A DNA stretch of 64,000 nucleotides from Pirellulales bacterium (GCA_036499395.1 DASYDW010000124.1:28720-92719), one strand, 5' to 3'; counted from the first letter of the stretch, positions 44,122 to 54,221 are shown. Notes: generated from the sequence alone by a model not told the origin. Numbers and translations: made by a program.

Positions 44122-44784
44122 TCAGTTTGTCGGTTGCGGCATCCGAGCCCGCACGAGCACTTCCAAGCGATCGACGACCTCTTCGGCTGCCAGTCCGTCG
44201 GTGCTGAAATGCACGGCGTCCACGGCTGCGACCAGTGGCCCCACCTCGCGCGACGCGTCACTTTCGTCGCGACGATTTTGATCGGCGAGCACCTCTTCCA
44301 AGCTTAGCTTCTCGCCACGGGCCGCTAAATCGGCCTGCCGCCGGCGAGCTCGTTCCTCGGGCGAGGCATCCAGGAATATTTTGCACTCGGCCTGCGGAAA
44401 GACGATGGTTCCCTGGTCGCGCCCCTCGGTGACGATATCCAAGCGTCCGGCGACTTGCCGTTGTAATTCCACCAGGTGGACACGGACCGCTGGGTTATTG
44501 GCCGCGTAATGTGTGGCCGAGGTCACGGCGTGGCTGCGAATTTCTTGACTGACGTCCTGCCCTTCGAGAAACGTCCCGTCCTCCCGAACTTCGATGTTCG
44601 ACGCCCGCGCCAATGCAGCGAGGGCCTGCGGATCGTCCCAGGAGAGTTCTTGTCGCAGGGCAGCGAGCGCCACGGTCCGATACATAGCACCGGTGTCGAG
44701 AAATGCGAACCCCAGACGCTGCGCGAGCGCTCGCGCCACGCTGCTCTTGCCCGCACCCGCCGGTCCGTCGATGGTAACGATCAT
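44122..44784 (-). CDS. cmk: Cytidylate kinase
   Basis: The 220-residue protein begins MIVTIDGPAGAGKSSVARAL, with the P-loop at residues 7-14, and contains FLDTGAMYRTVALAAL, EGRDQGTIVFPQAECKIFL and DQNRRDESDASREVGPL, all conserved in Cmk. It phosphorylates CMP and dCMP. Cmk proteins typically have this length. It lies 30 bases downstream of the large GH38-like gene, so both may be in one transcript with plsC. Confidence 0.95.
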   Translation of the reverse strand: MIVTIDGPAGAGKSSVARALAQRLGFAFLDTGAMYRTVALAALRQELSWDDPQALAALARASNIEVREDGTFLEGQDVSQEIRSHAVTSATHYAANNPAVRVHLVELQRQVAGRLDIVTEGRDQGTIVFPQAECKIFLDASPEERARRRQADLAARGEKLSLEEVLADQNRRDESDASREVGPLVAAVDAVHFSTDGLAAEEVVDRLEVLVRARMPQPTN

Positions 44785-44814
44785 GATTCAAATGAGAGGG
44801 ATCGCGAGAGTCGA

Positions 44815-47604
44815 TTATCCGCGCAGACGTACTTCAATTTCGACTAGTTCAAACGGTGCCACGTCGATCGTGACACAATCTCCGGCGACGGGCAACTCGG
44901 CCAGCGTTTGTCCGCGAAAATCGAGGTGTCTCGCCTGCATTACATCATGTACTGCACGCAGCCGGACGCGACCGGCCAGCCCTTCGGTTTCGGCCAACCG
45001 CGCCCGCACGAGCGGTCCTTGCCCTTCGTCCCGCCGCGCCTGCCAATGCGTCACCGCGACGTTCTTCGCATCGACATGAAACAACCAGTTCGACGTGTGT
45101 GGACCGGCCGGTCGCGCCGCTTGAGGAACGACGACGATCGGGGCCAACTGCTCGATCGCCTGCTGCATGGGATGAGCGAGGTCGAAACCAACGGCATACC
45201 GAAACACGCGGCGTGTTTCGGCGGCTGTCACCAGTAGGCTATCGAGCATTCGCCCCCCGACGCGACGATGATAAGGTAGCCCGGAGGACAGGATCGTGGT
45301 CGTGGCACGGCTACCGCGAAGCTCAATGTAAAGCGGCGCTTCGAGCCGGCGCGCCTCGCTCTTTTGTCGTGCCAGTCCCACGTCGCGAAGAATCTCCACA
45401 TCCTCATCCGGCCAGGCGAACCGTGCTGCGAAAAAAGATTCCCAAGGATCGCCTGCCGCCGGCTGTGCAATCTCGAGCTCGGTTTCGATCTGCACAACGC
45501 GGGCGCCGAAAGCCAATCGATAGCGCTGCGTAAAGCGCGCGAGCTCGCGGCCGGTCGCATCGACCAGCCGCCCACGGCTGGTGATCTCGCCCACGGCCGT
45601 GCCGGTTTCAGTAACTTCGACGGCGTCGGCCACCATCACGGAATATTCGGCTCCTTCGTCGGTATCGCGCCACACGTCGCCAGGCCGGGGCGGCGGTGGA
45701 GGAGTCCGCCGCGCCAGTTGCACGGCCAATCGATTCCCGCGCTGCGCCAAGTCGTAGATCGCTTGAATGGCGCCCGTTGCGGGATTGATCTCAACGCGCA
45801 GGAACTCGTTGGCCAGGGTCGTGCCGGCAGCAATCGGCGGGGGGCTTTTCTTCTTTGCCGCCGGCGCAGGCGTTCCTGCCGACAGCCAGCAAAATCCCAT
45901 GCTTGGAATATCGGCCACAACGACGCGACGACCACTCGACTCTTGCGCCGCTACAACCGCGCCTTCGACGTCCGGCAAACCACTGAGCGACGAAACGTCG
46001 ATCAACTGCCGGCGCGCGAAACTATGCGGATTTACAGCCAGCAGGCCAGTCGCCGAGGCGCCGGGCGGGGCCAGCACCGACGATAGTCGCGCTGCGGATT
46101 CGTTCACTTCACTCGTTAGCTCGTTGTCGGGCTCACTTCCCGACTCGTCATGCCGTCCTGGGATCGCGCCACCGATGCTTACCGTCATCGCATCAATCGC
46201 CTGGACCATATAACGTATCGCCTGTCGGGCGTGCTGGTCCACGAATCCCGAGATCGGTTGCGACTCGTTCTGCGCCGCGGCCTGTCGCAGATAAGGCGCG
46301 TGGTATCCGTCGGCTTTGAACTTGATTAGCTCGCCGGGGCTGGCGGTATTGGTGAAGTATTCTTCGAGCGTGACGAACTTCCCCAGGACCGGTCCGTACG
46401 CCGCCATTCGTCGCAGGTCACCGTAAAACGTGTCGGCCTGCGATGGCCAATGCGCGAACACGATCGTCGCGACATGGTCACGATCCATTGACTCGCCCAA
46501 GGTGCGTGGCAGACCTAGAAACGTATCGGGCCGATTCGCATCCAGCGGCAATCGCACCAGGGCGTCGATCGCCGAATAGTCGAGCCCCTCCCAGCGAACC
46601 TTGGCTTGCGAAGCCGTCGCGAACCGCCCGTCGTCGAGCGTCGCATGGACCGCGCCAATGAAGCCGAAGCGCGACAATAATTGCGGCAACACGGGTGACA
46701 GGCCGAATCGCCGCCGGCCATAAACGCGCGGCGCCTGGCCGAGCAGATCCTGGTAGGTGCGAACTCCGGCCTGAAACTCGGTCAAGGTTTCTTCAAGCGG
46801 CAACAGCGGCAGCTCGCGCTCGCTCTGCTCTCCGCCGACCAATGACACCGTTTGATGGTCTAGCGCCACGCGCAACGCGACCAAGGTTTCTGGCGCGGCT
46901 TCGGCCAAATGCGCCAGGGTGTCCCCCGAGATCAACAAGTTCTGCGGAACATCACCGCCGAGCTGCGTGCGCAAAGATTCGCCAACCGTGGTCGGCGCGA
47001 CTAGCGTCAGGTCGATCAGGAAGGCGTCGACCGGATAGAAGCGCTCACGCGCTTCGACCAGCACCTCGAAGCTATTTTGCAAATGACGCCGTGTCGTCTC
47101 GGCATCGCCGGCCACGCAGGCTCGCGCCGCGGCCAACGCCTCGTTCTGCAGGTGGACCTCGTCGATATTGCTCATGTAGCGCATCTGCCGGGTGAGCAAT
47201 TCCACGGCCAGGTAACCGTAGCCGAGCGCCAGAAAGTCGGCCGTCAATTTCGGGTCGAGCGTGGGTTGCTCGTCGAGCCCCGCGAGCGCTGCCGAAACGA
47301 TATCGCCTCGGCGCGTCAGCTTCCGTACGACGTGCGCCCCTTCACCCGTGGCGCGCGATACCCATCCGGCCAATAGCTGCGATTCGCTGGTCGAGGGGAT
47401 CACGATCAGCCGCCCCGCGAGCGCGTCGGGCGGACCATCGGCACGGTACCAGGTCGGCAGCCGACCGGTCGTGGCCAGTAGCGCCGGGTGCCAGAGCGCG
47501 GACCAGGCGGCCAGCAGACCCTCGGCCGATGCCCCCTCATAATGCGTGGGAAAATCCTCCAGGCTATGACAAGGCAGGAGGACGCAGGCTTCTTCAAATT
47601 TCAT
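44815..47604 (-). CDS. Large GH38-like (alpha-mannosidase-type) protein, activity uncertain
   Basis: The 929-residue protein lacks a signal peptide. Residues about 200-400 resemble the GH38/GH57 catalytic region (VSLVGGEQSERELPLLPLEE; VYGRRRFGLSPVLPQLLSRFGF). The C-terminal third is a beta-sandwich reminiscent of the GH38 C-terminal domain (ATGAIQAIYDLAQRGNRLAV; RYRLAFGARVVQIETELEI). In GH38 enzymes the nucleophile Asp sits two residues before Phe-Gly in the PDxFGxS motif; here this site reads RRRFGLS, so the nucleophile seems absent. It could be an inactive relative or a different activity. No gene symbol assigned. Confidence 0.6.
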   Translation of the reverse strand: MKFEEACVLLPCHSLEDFPTHYEGASAEGLLAAWSALWHPALLATTGRLPTWYRADGPPDALAGRLIVIPSTSESQLLAGWVSRATGEGAHVVRKLTRRGDIVSAALAGLDEQPTLDPKLTADFLALGYGYLAVELLTRQMRYMSNIDEVHLQNEALAAARACVAGDAETTRRHLQNSFEVLVEARERFYPVDAFLIDLTLVAPTTVGESLRTQLGGDVPQNLLISGDTLAHLAEAAPETLVALRVALDHQTVSLVGGEQSERELPLLPLEETLTEFQAGVRTYQDLLGQAPRVYGRRRFGLSPVLPQLLSRFGFIGAVHATLDDGRFATASQAKVRWEGLDYSAIDALVRLPLDANRPDTFLGLPRTLGESMDRDHVATIVFAHWPSQADTFYGDLRRMAAYGPVLGKFVTLEEYFTNTASPGELIKFKADGYHAPYLRQAAAQNESQPISGFVDQHARQAIRYMVQAIDAMTVSIGGAIPGRHDESGSEPDNELTSEVNESAARLSSVLAPPGASATGLLAVNPHSFARRQLIDVSSLSGLPDVEGAVVAAQESSGRRVVVADIPSMGFCWLSAGTPAPAAKKKSPPPIAAGTTLANEFLRVEINPATGAIQAIYDLAQRGNRLAVQLARRTPPPPPRPGDVWRDTDEGAEYSVMVADAVEVTETGTAVGEITSRGRLVDATGRELARFTQRYRLAFGARVVQIETELEIAQPAAGDPWESFFAARFAWPDEDVEILRDVGLARQKSEARRLEAPLYIELRGSRATTTILSSGLPYHRRVGGRMLDSLLVTAAETRRVFRYAVGFDLAHPMQQAIEQLAPIVVVPQAARPAGPHTSNWLFHVDAKNVAVTHWQARRDEGQGPLVRARLAETEGLAGRVRLRAVHDVMQARHLDFRGQTLAELPVAGDCVTIDVAPFELVEIEVRLRG

Positions 47605-47966
47605 AGGGGCAATGAGTTCGGGCGAACGGCCCGAGAGCGGTCAGGGGTGCGGCGGCTGGGAAGTCCACGATAGCCCGCTCGCCAGGGGAAGTCGAGCCGG
47701 CGCCGGCTGGTCGTTGGCCGCAGAACCGGCGCTCCATCCGAACCCTCGGAGTAATGACGGAAGGGTACGGCCAGTTCGTGGTAATTTTCACGATCCAGGC
47801 TCTTGCGACGTCCCCAAATCTGGTTGACACTAGTTTATGTAACTCGATAATTAGGCTTGGAATAGGGCAGGCGACCCCCGCGTTCCCATCATGGCCTTTT
47901 TCAGGCCCGGGTTGCCCAGCAGAAGGGCCTGATTCGGCCCGGCGGTCCAGAGCGAGGAAGATTGGC
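47605..47966 (+). promoter_or_regulatory. Divergent intergenic region carrying the pilM-operon promoter
   Basis: 362 bases between the GH38-like gene and the PilM-fusion gene. At 47824-47851 lies TTGACA, a 16-base spacer and GATAAT, a strong sigma-70-type promoter reading toward the PilM gene. Transcription would start near 47858, giving a leader of about 110 bases. The rest shows no gene. Confidence 0.7.
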
Positions 47967-50309
47967 ATGGCCAGAAGTGATGCCGTTTGGGGTATCGATA
48001 TCGGCCAGTGCGCGCTAAAGGCGCTGCGCTGCCGCCCAGGGTCCGACGCGTCGCAAGTCGTGGCCGAGGCATTCGACTATATCGAATATCCCAAGATCCT
48101 CAGCCAGCCTGAGTCGGATCCCGTAGCGCTGGTTCAAGAAGCGATCGCCCAATTCCTGTCGCGCAATAGCGTGCGCGGCGATCGGGTGGCGGTTTCGGTC
48201 CCCGGTCAAAGCGGCCTGGCGCGGTTCATCAAGCTGCCGCCGGTTGAATCGAAAAAGATTCCCGACATCGTCAAGTACGAAGCGCGGCAGCAGATCCCAT
48301 TCGCGCTGGAAGACGTCGTCTGGGATTACCAGAAGATGGTCGGCGGCAGCGAAGAAGAAGGCTTTGCGCTCGAGACCGAGGTCGGCCTGTTTGCCATGAA
48401 GCGTGATCAGGTTTATCGCGCGCTGAAACCGTTCATCGATGCCGGCATCGAAGTCGATTTCGTACAACTTACGCCGTTGGCGCTCTACAACTTCATCGTC
48501 TTCGATCAAATGCAGGATCTGCCGGCCCCCAGCGAATACGATCCCGACGCTCCTCCGCCGTCGACCGTGTTGCTCTCGCTCGGCACCGACTCCACGGACC
48601 TGGTTGTCACCAACGGCTTTCGCGTCTGGCAGCGCAGCGTGCCGATCGGCGGCAATCACTTCACCAAGGCGCTGACTAAGGAGTTGAAGCTCACCTTCGC
48701 CACGGCAGAACATCTGAAACGTAACGCCGCCAAGGCCGAGGATCCCAAGGCGCTGTTCCAGGCCATGCGTCCGGTGTTCAACGATTTGCTGACCGAAGTG
48801 CAGCGCTCGATTAATTTTTTCTCGACTCTTGATCGTCGCGCCAAGATCGGTCGCGTGGTGGGGCTAGGGAACGCGATGAAGCTTCCCGGTCTGCAGCGCT
48901 ATCTGGCACAAAACCTGGGAAATGATTTCAGCCGCTTGGAGAGCTTCCGTGGGCTGACCGGTCCCGCGGTCGTCGACGCGCCGGCCTTCAAGGAAAACGT
49001 GGCCAGCTTCGGCGTCTGCTACGGCCTGGTGCTGCAGGGCTTGAAAGAATCGGCCATCCGCACGAACCTCTTGCCGCGCGAGATCATGAAAGATCGCATG
49101 ATCCGCGCCAAGAAGCCGTGGGCCGTCGGCGCCGCGGCCGCGCTGTTGTTGGGCTGCACGGTCAGCTACTTCGGCTATTGGCGCGCTTGGAACGCGGTGC
49201 TGCAGCCAAATTATTTTGCCCCCGCTGTGGCCCGGGCTGGCGAAGTGGTGACGCGTGCCCGCGGCTTCGAATCGAGCTACACCAAGTCCAAAGAGGATTA
49301 CAAGAAGACCAGCGACGTGGGGCAGAGCCTAGTCCCGTCGGCTGAGCGGCGCGAGCGCTGGCTCGAGGTCTGGAAGGCGCTGAATCTCGCCTTACCCGTG
49401 GACGAAGGAGAACTCCCGGCCGACGTCACGAAGCGGAAGTCATTGAATATCTTGTCGATTCAGGCGCAGCATCTGGATGACGTGGCGCCGTGGTACACAG
49501 CGATCCAGGAATTCGATAAGCCTGAGCTGACAACGCCCCCGCCCGCGCCTCCGGCAGCGCCGGCAGCCGAGGCCGCGCCGGCTGGTGAAGGGGGCGAGCC
49601 CGCTCCTCCTGCTGCCGAACCGCCCCCGGCCGAAGCGGCGGCGCCGGACCCTGGCACCGGCCCCACCGGCTCAGGTTGGGTCATTTCGCTGCGTGGGTAT
49701 CACTATCACAATGACAAGGTCCATCTCGAGACGAGCAAGGAGAGCTACGTACGGCAGACGCTGATCAAGAATCTCAAGGCGGCAAAGATTTCGATTCCCG
49801 AACAGGATCGAAAAGAGGGGGGCCCGATCGAGATCGATCTGAAAGAACTCGGGCTGGCCTTCCCGGTCGTGGTTCCCGCCAACGGTGCCCGTACGTACGA
49901 ATGTTCCTGGGAAAACAAACTGGAAGCAGGGGATGCCGGCGGCGACGCCGATGGTGTCCCAGGTCAACCCAAGCTGATTCCCGCGCCGCGCTTTGATTTC
50001 GTTGTGGAACTTTGCTGGCTCGACGAGCCGCCGAAAGAAGAACCGCCACCGGGCGCGGAAGGCGCTCCCGCTGAGGGTACCGAAGAGGCCGCACCAGCGG
50101 CTGCGGCTCCGCCCGCGGCTGTCGCCCCCGCAACGCCTGCTGCTCCGGCCGAGGGTGCGCCCGCGGAAGCGGCTCCCGGCGGCGAACAGCCGATGCCCCC
50201 CGCCGGAGAAGCGCCTGCCGCACCGGCTGGCGATAGTCCGCCCCCCGCAGGCGCTGCGCCCGCCGAGGACAATCCCGCGGCGCCGGCGGCCGCCGCTCCT
50301 AATCCCTGA
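47967..50309 (+). CDS. pilM: PilM-type pilus-assembly ATPase fused to a transmembrane and periplasmic region
   Basis: About 780 residues from MARSDAVWGIDIGQCALKAL, the classic PilM start. The actin-like fold (about 1-370) has SVPGQSGLARFIKLPPVE, KYEARQQIPFALEDVVWDY and SLGTDSTDLVVTNG. Then, unlike normal cytoplasmic PilM of about 350 residues, one transmembrane helix follows (about 384-403, AVGAAAALLLGCTVSYFGYW). A periplasmic region of about 375 residues with two Pro/Ala-rich low-complexity stretches (about 530-570 and 690-780) ends the protein. This looks like PilM with its usual partner PilN's anchor built in. GAGGAAG at six bases supports ATG 47967. First gene of the operon. Confidence 0.88.
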   Translation: MARSDAVWGIDIGQCALKALRCRPGSDASQVVAEAFDYIEYPKILSQPESDPVALVQEAIAQFLSRNSVRGDRVAVSVPGQSGLARFIKLPPVESKKIPDIVKYEARQQIPFALEDVVWDYQKMVGGSEEEGFALETEVGLFAMKRDQVYRALKPFIDAGIEVDFVQLTPLALYNFIVFDQMQDLPAPSEYDPDAPPPSTVLLSLGTDSTDLVVTNGFRVWQRSVPIGGNHFTKALTKELKLTFATAEHLKRNAAKAEDPKALFQAMRPVFNDLLTEVQRSINFFSTLDRRAKIGRVVGLGNAMKLPGLQRYLAQNLGNDFSRLESFRGLTGPAVVDAPAFKENVASFGVCYGLVLQGLKESAIRTNLLPREIMKDRMIRAKKPWAVGAAAALLLGCTVSYFGYWRAWNAVLQPNYFAPAVARAGEVVTRARGFESSYTKSKEDYKKTSDVGQSLVPSAERRERWLEVWKALNLALPVDEGELPADVTKRKSLNILSIQAQHLDDVAPWYTAIQEFDKPELTTPPPAPPAAPAAEAAPAGEGGEPAPPAAEPPPAEAAAPDPGTGPTGSGWVISLRGYHYHNDKVHLETSKESYVRQTLIKNLKAAKISIPEQDRKEGGPIEIDLKELGLAFPVVVPANGARTYECSWENKLEAGDAGGDADGVPGQPKLIPAPRFDFVVELCWLDEPPKEEPPPGAEGAPAEGTEEAAPAAAAPPAAVAPATPAAPAEGAPAEAAPGGEQPMPPAGEAPAAPAGDSPPPAGAAPAEDNPAAPAAAAPNP

Positions 50310-50326
50310 CCTGCGAGTGCCACGCG

Positions 50327-51784
50327 ATGGATCAAGTGAAAGTTTTCCTGCGTCAGTTGAAGAAGCATCACTTCTGGGTGCTGTCGGTATTGACTGCGCT
50401 GGTTGGTTTTCTCTGCTGGTGGAGCGGCGCGAACACGTTGGCCAGCGCGACGAAAACCAATCAGGACCTCGTCACGAAAAGCTTCAACGATCTGCAGGAT
50501 GTCGACAAATCAGCCCATCCGGCGAATCAACAATTTACCGATGGCGTTAACAGCAAGAACGAAGATCTGAAAAAGCAAGTTCTGGCCGAATGGCAAAAGG
50601 CGTACGACGCGCAGCAAAAAACCTTCAGTTGGCCCGAGTTGGTAGCCGCGGACATTGCGCCGCTGAAACCGGAAGAGCCGATTCCCGACCTATACCGCGG
50701 GCGCTGCCGCAGTAGCGAGGTCTTCCTCAAGGACCTGCACGACAAAGTCTTCGCCATGGCGGACTATCGCCATCCCAAGATCGTGCCCGAGGACGCCATA
50801 AACGACCCGAACAAGGCGAAACCGGCTGCGGACAAGCGTGAAGAGGCACCGGAGGAAGTCGAAGAGACCATGGAAGGCCTCGTCGTTTGGAATGCCGCGC
50901 ATCACAAATCTCTCGTGCAGCGCTACACGCTCATGAATGAGCCGGGGACTCCTTCGACGCTGAACCTTCGCCTGGCACAAGAAGACATTTGGGTTTTGCA
51001 GAACCTGGCCCGGGTCATTCGTAAGACAAACGAGGGTGCGGCGGACGTCATTGCCGTGCCGATCAAACGGATCGATTCGCTCGATATCGCGCAGTGGGCC
51101 ATCAATGATGCGGTGCGCGAAAGTCCTAAAGTTTATGCCGACAAGACTGCCGAAACCGGCGGTGGCGGCGGCGGATTGGGCGGTGGGGGCGCAGGCGGCG
51201 GTGGCGGAGAAGCGCTTCCCGAGGGTGCCACGGCCGCCGAGCGCGAAAAGGTAATGGATGACGAACTCTTGGCGGGGCGCTATCTGGCCGATACTGGGCT
51301 GCCGCTCGGCGCCGCGGACGCGCCCCCCTATGCCGAGTTCAAGCTGATGTTCGTCCGTTTGAAGGTCGTTATCGACCAGCGCAAGATTCCCGACCTGCTG
51401 GTGAACTGCGCCAATGCCGAAGTGCCGATCGAGGTCGTCCGCCTGACGATGGACGAACCACTGATGTCGGCGGGCAACAAACCGAATGCTCCGGCCGGCG
51501 GCGCAGGACAGGGCGGATTGCGTGTCAACCAGAACAATGCCCCCGCGGCGCGCCCCCAGGGGGGTAATGCCGCGAACGCGAATAACGACGTCGAGGCCAC
51601 GCCCGCGGACGTCACGGTCGAGATCTGTGGCTTGCTGCAGATCTTCAATCCGCCTGACGCCGAGAAACTGGGGACCGGTTCGGCGGCTGATCCCGGCAAA
51701 CGCCCGGCCGGCGTTCCCGCGGCCGTTGTCAAAGCGCCGCGCTCCGGCGGCAGCAGCGGCGGCGGTGGAATGCGCGGTAACTAA
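50327..51784 (+). CDS. Single-pass membrane protein of the PilM-secretin locus
   Basis: The 485-residue protein has a short cytoplasmic N-terminus, one transmembrane helix (about 15-33, FWVLSVLTALVGFLCWWSG) and a large periplasmic part. A polyglycine linker lies near residues 279-297. A helical region after the membrane (NQDLVTKSFNDLQDVDKSAH) and a strand-rich end (FVRLKVVIDQRKIPDLLVNC) resemble the plan of PilN/PilO inner-membrane proteins, but I see no direct sequence signature. It starts 17 bases after the PilM-fusion gene. Position and topology suggest it fills the PilN/PilO role. Confidence 0.75.
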   Translation: MDQVKVFLRQLKKHHFWVLSVLTALVGFLCWWSGANTLASATKTNQDLVTKSFNDLQDVDKSAHPANQQFTDGVNSKNEDLKKQVLAEWQKAYDAQQKTFSWPELVAADIAPLKPEEPIPDLYRGRCRSSEVFLKDLHDKVFAMADYRHPKIVPEDAINDPNKAKPAADKREEAPEEVEETMEGLVVWNAAHHKSLVQRYTLMNEPGTPSTLNLRLAQEDIWVLQNLARVIRKTNEGAADVIAVPIKRIDSLDIAQWAINDAVRESPKVYADKTAETGGGGGGLGGGGAGGGGGEALPEGATAAEREKVMDDELLAGRYLADTGLPLGAADAPPYAEFKLMFVRLKVVIDQRKIPDLLVNCANAEVPIEVVRLTMDEPLMSAGNKPNAPAGGAGQGGLRVNQNNAPAARPQGGNAANANNDVEATPADVTVEICGLLQIFNPPDAEKLGTGSAADPGKRPAGVPAAVVKAPRSGGSSGGGGMRGN

Positions 51785-51847
51785 CCATCATTCGCAGGCA
51801 CCCTTCCGGCTGAGTCTGATGACGGAAATACAGCGGCGGAGAATCGT

Positions 51848-53620
51848 ATGAAAATGAAAATCAAAAAGTTCGACAAGGCCCAACTCCTCGAGTTTCTCAC
51901 GGTGCATGTTGAGAAAGGGGTATTCGGTCTCTTCATTCTCGGCTTTCTGTTTTTCTGCATCGGGGCGCTGAAGCATTCGCCCTATGACAAGGTGCCGAAG
52001 GACTTCATGGACGCCGCCTCGCGTGTGGACTCGAAGGTGACTGCGTCGACGTTCGATCCCGCGGCTGATGTTCCGCCGGTCAAGGAGCTGCCCGAACCGC
52101 GTGATGTTCAGGACGTTGTGTGGAGAACGGATACCGGGTGGAATCGCCCGGCGTTCGACATGAAGAAGCGTCGCCCGGAGCCGAAGTTTCTCGCCCTGCA
52201 GGATTTGCACATCGCGCCTGGCTATGGCGCGATTTTGGTCCGCGCCCCGGCGGCGGACGGAGAAAAACCCGGCGCGGCACCTCAGGCCGCCGCGCCGCGG
52301 GCGAATCCCAGCGGCGGCCTGCGCGGCGCCCTTAACGCGGCGGGAGGCGCTGCGCCGGATCCAGGTGCGGCACGACCGGCCGCGGGCAGTTCCGTGAAGG
52401 GAAAACAATGGGCCGTGATTACGGGCCTGATTCCCTACGCCAGCCAGGTGAAGGAGTACCGCACCGCGTTCCGCGACGTCCGCTTTGCTCAGGCGGATCT
52501 CGACTATCCGAATTACCATTCCTTTGAAATCGAGCGGGCCGAAGTTCCGCCAGGCAACTCGGCCGACGCCGAGTTGAAGTGGGTGCTGCTCGACCGCAAG
52601 CAGGCCGAGGCCGAAGAGGCGACGATCGGCGAAATCGCCGTCGACCCGGTCGATCCGGTGTTCGAGGATCGGACCTTAACGAAACCGATTCCCAAGATCA
52701 GCGGCAAGGAACATGATCGCTCGGTCGGCCATCCAAAGATTCCCGTCGGTCCACAACCCCAAGGGGGCGGCAATGCGGCCCCGCAAGCCGCGCCGGCCGG
52801 CGGCGGTGATGGGCTTCGTGGTCGTGGGGGCGGACTGCGTGGAGGCAATCCCGGCGCAAATCGCGCCGTAGTCGCTAACAGCACGCCCAGCGTGCTGGTC
52901 GACAATAAGCTGTTTCGTGTCTTCGATTTTTCCGTGGTGCCGGGCAAGACCTATCGCTACCGCGTGCGGTTGGTCTTGGATAATCCGAATTACGGCGTCG
53001 GCGCCCAGTACCTGGCCAACGCTGCGTTTGCCAAAGGGCTGACGCGTCAGGCTCCGTGGAGCGAACCTTCCGCGGAAGTAAATATCCCGCGTGGTTTCAG
53101 TATGCTGGCCGGCGGCATCAAGCCGTCGCGCAACGTCAATGACGGCAAGTTGGAAGTCGTGCTGCGCATGTGGGATCAGAAAGAGGCGGTCGACGCTTCA
53201 CGACTCGTCGAGCTCGTCCGTGGGCAAGTGGCGAACTTCGCGGCCGAAGAAGTTCCCATCGATCGCGGCAACGGCTCGCCGGAACCGCGGTTGATTCCCT
53301 TCAACACCGACATGTTGGTCGTCGACATGACCGGCGGCGATAGCCTGGCCATTCCAGGCGGGCCGCGAGCGCGGGCCCCCAGCCAGGTTCTGGTGCTCGA
53401 GCCTAATGGCAAGCTGACCGTTCGCAGCGAACTGGCCGATGCCGAAACTTACGAACCTACGAAGCAGCGGCTCAAGCAGTTGCAAGAGGCAATGAAACCG
53501 CCCCCGGAAAAGGACGAAGAGGACGACAAGGGCAAAAAGGGCAAGCCCGAAGGGGGCGGACTAAGAGGCTTGGGGGGAGCCGCTGCGAAGGCAACCGGCG
53601 GAGCCAAAGGGGGCAAGTAG
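51848..53620 (+). CDS. Second single-pass membrane protein of the PilM-secretin locus
   Basis: The 590-residue protein has a basic N-terminus (MKMKIKKFDKAQLLEFLTVH), one transmembrane helix (about 24-42, GVFGLFILGFLFFCIGALK) and a periplasmic part with Ala/Pro/Gly-rich linkers. A strand-rich segment (RVFDFSVVPGKTYRYRVRLV) and a Lys/Glu-rich end followed by Gly (EKDEEDDKGKKGKPEGGGL) are visible. GGAG is seven bases before the ATG at 51848. Topology is the same as its upstream neighbour; it probably takes the PilO/PilP-like position between the inner membrane and the secretin. No family name is assigned. Confidence 0.75.
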   Translation: MKMKIKKFDKAQLLEFLTVHVEKGVFGLFILGFLFFCIGALKHSPYDKVPKDFMDAASRVDSKVTASTFDPAADVPPVKELPEPRDVQDVVWRTDTGWNRPAFDMKKRRPEPKFLALQDLHIAPGYGAILVRAPAADGEKPGAAPQAAAPRANPSGGLRGALNAAGGAAPDPGAARPAAGSSVKGKQWAVITGLIPYASQVKEYRTAFRDVRFAQADLDYPNYHSFEIERAEVPPGNSADAELKWVLLDRKQAEAEEATIGEIAVDPVDPVFEDRTLTKPIPKISGKEHDRSVGHPKIPVGPQPQGGGNAAPQAAPAGGGDGLRGRGGGLRGGNPGANRAVVANSTPSVLVDNKLFRVFDFSVVPGKTYRYRVRLVLDNPNYGVGAQYLANAAFAKGLTRQAPWSEPSAEVNIPRGFSMLAGGIKPSRNVNDGKLEVVLRMWDQKEAVDASRLVELVRGQVANFAAEEVPIDRGNGSPEPRLIPFNTDMLVVDMTGGDSLAIPGGPRARAPSQVLVLEPNGKLTVRSELADAETYEPTKQRLKQLQEAMKPPPEKDEEDDKGKKGKPEGGGLRGLGGAAAKATGGAKGGK

Positions 53621-54221
53621 TCGCCGTTTGGATCAACGCTAACTGCTAGCCCTCTAAAAGCCTTTCCCCCGCCAGCATCGTACTTCGGCAACACCAAGAC
53701 GCTGGCAATAGCGGCCACGCCTTCAAACGCTTGCTGCGCGCAATGGCGCACAGCTTCGTGCGCCGCTAAGTCTCTCGGGATCTCTCGCCGCTCTGCACCC
53801 CGGGATTTTCACTGTGCCAGGCGTATTTCGCGCCTGGTAGCAGTCCGTACGATTCGGCCTGTTTTCGGCAAGTGATATTGACCGGAATTCCCTCGGCGAG
53901 TACTTAACCGCCTCTCTTCTGCGGAATTCCAAGTTTCCTCTCAAGTTTTAGTCATATCGCGATGGCTCACAGGCTGTCGCCGGCAGACTCGTTTGCAGGC
54001 GTTCGTAACGGTTCCTACCGCTCGGCCGGTGAGAACCGCTTGAGGGTCAGAACAAATACGACGGCACGTTAACGCCGATGTGCCGGCGCAAAAGATTGTT
54101 GGCATCCACCATGATCAAGACGTGTGACCGAAGCATGATCGACACCCAAGCGCCTCTGGCGCAATCTCACAGCGCGCCGAATCCGACTGTCCGTGGCCTG
54201 AGACTTTTGAAGGAGGGCGTG
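53621..54221. promoter_or_regulatory. Intergenic region (601 bases) before the secretin gene
   Basis: A hairpin with a 9-bp stem (53815-53823 with 53831-53839) and 7-base loop may end the upstream transcript, although it lacks an adjacent T-run. A possible promoter, TTGACC (53878-53883), 17 bases, TACTTA (53901-53906), follows. The open frames in the rest show no protein-like pattern, and the secretin start is placed at 54222. The secretin may therefore be transcribed separately from the PilM genes. Confidence 0.4.

Noticed and set aside
54078..54221. Upstream ATG starts for the secretin (54078, 54111)
   Set aside because: They lack a Shine-Dalgarno and add 48 or 37 residues before the signal peptide; the TTG at 54222 has AAGGAGG and a signal peptide immediately after.
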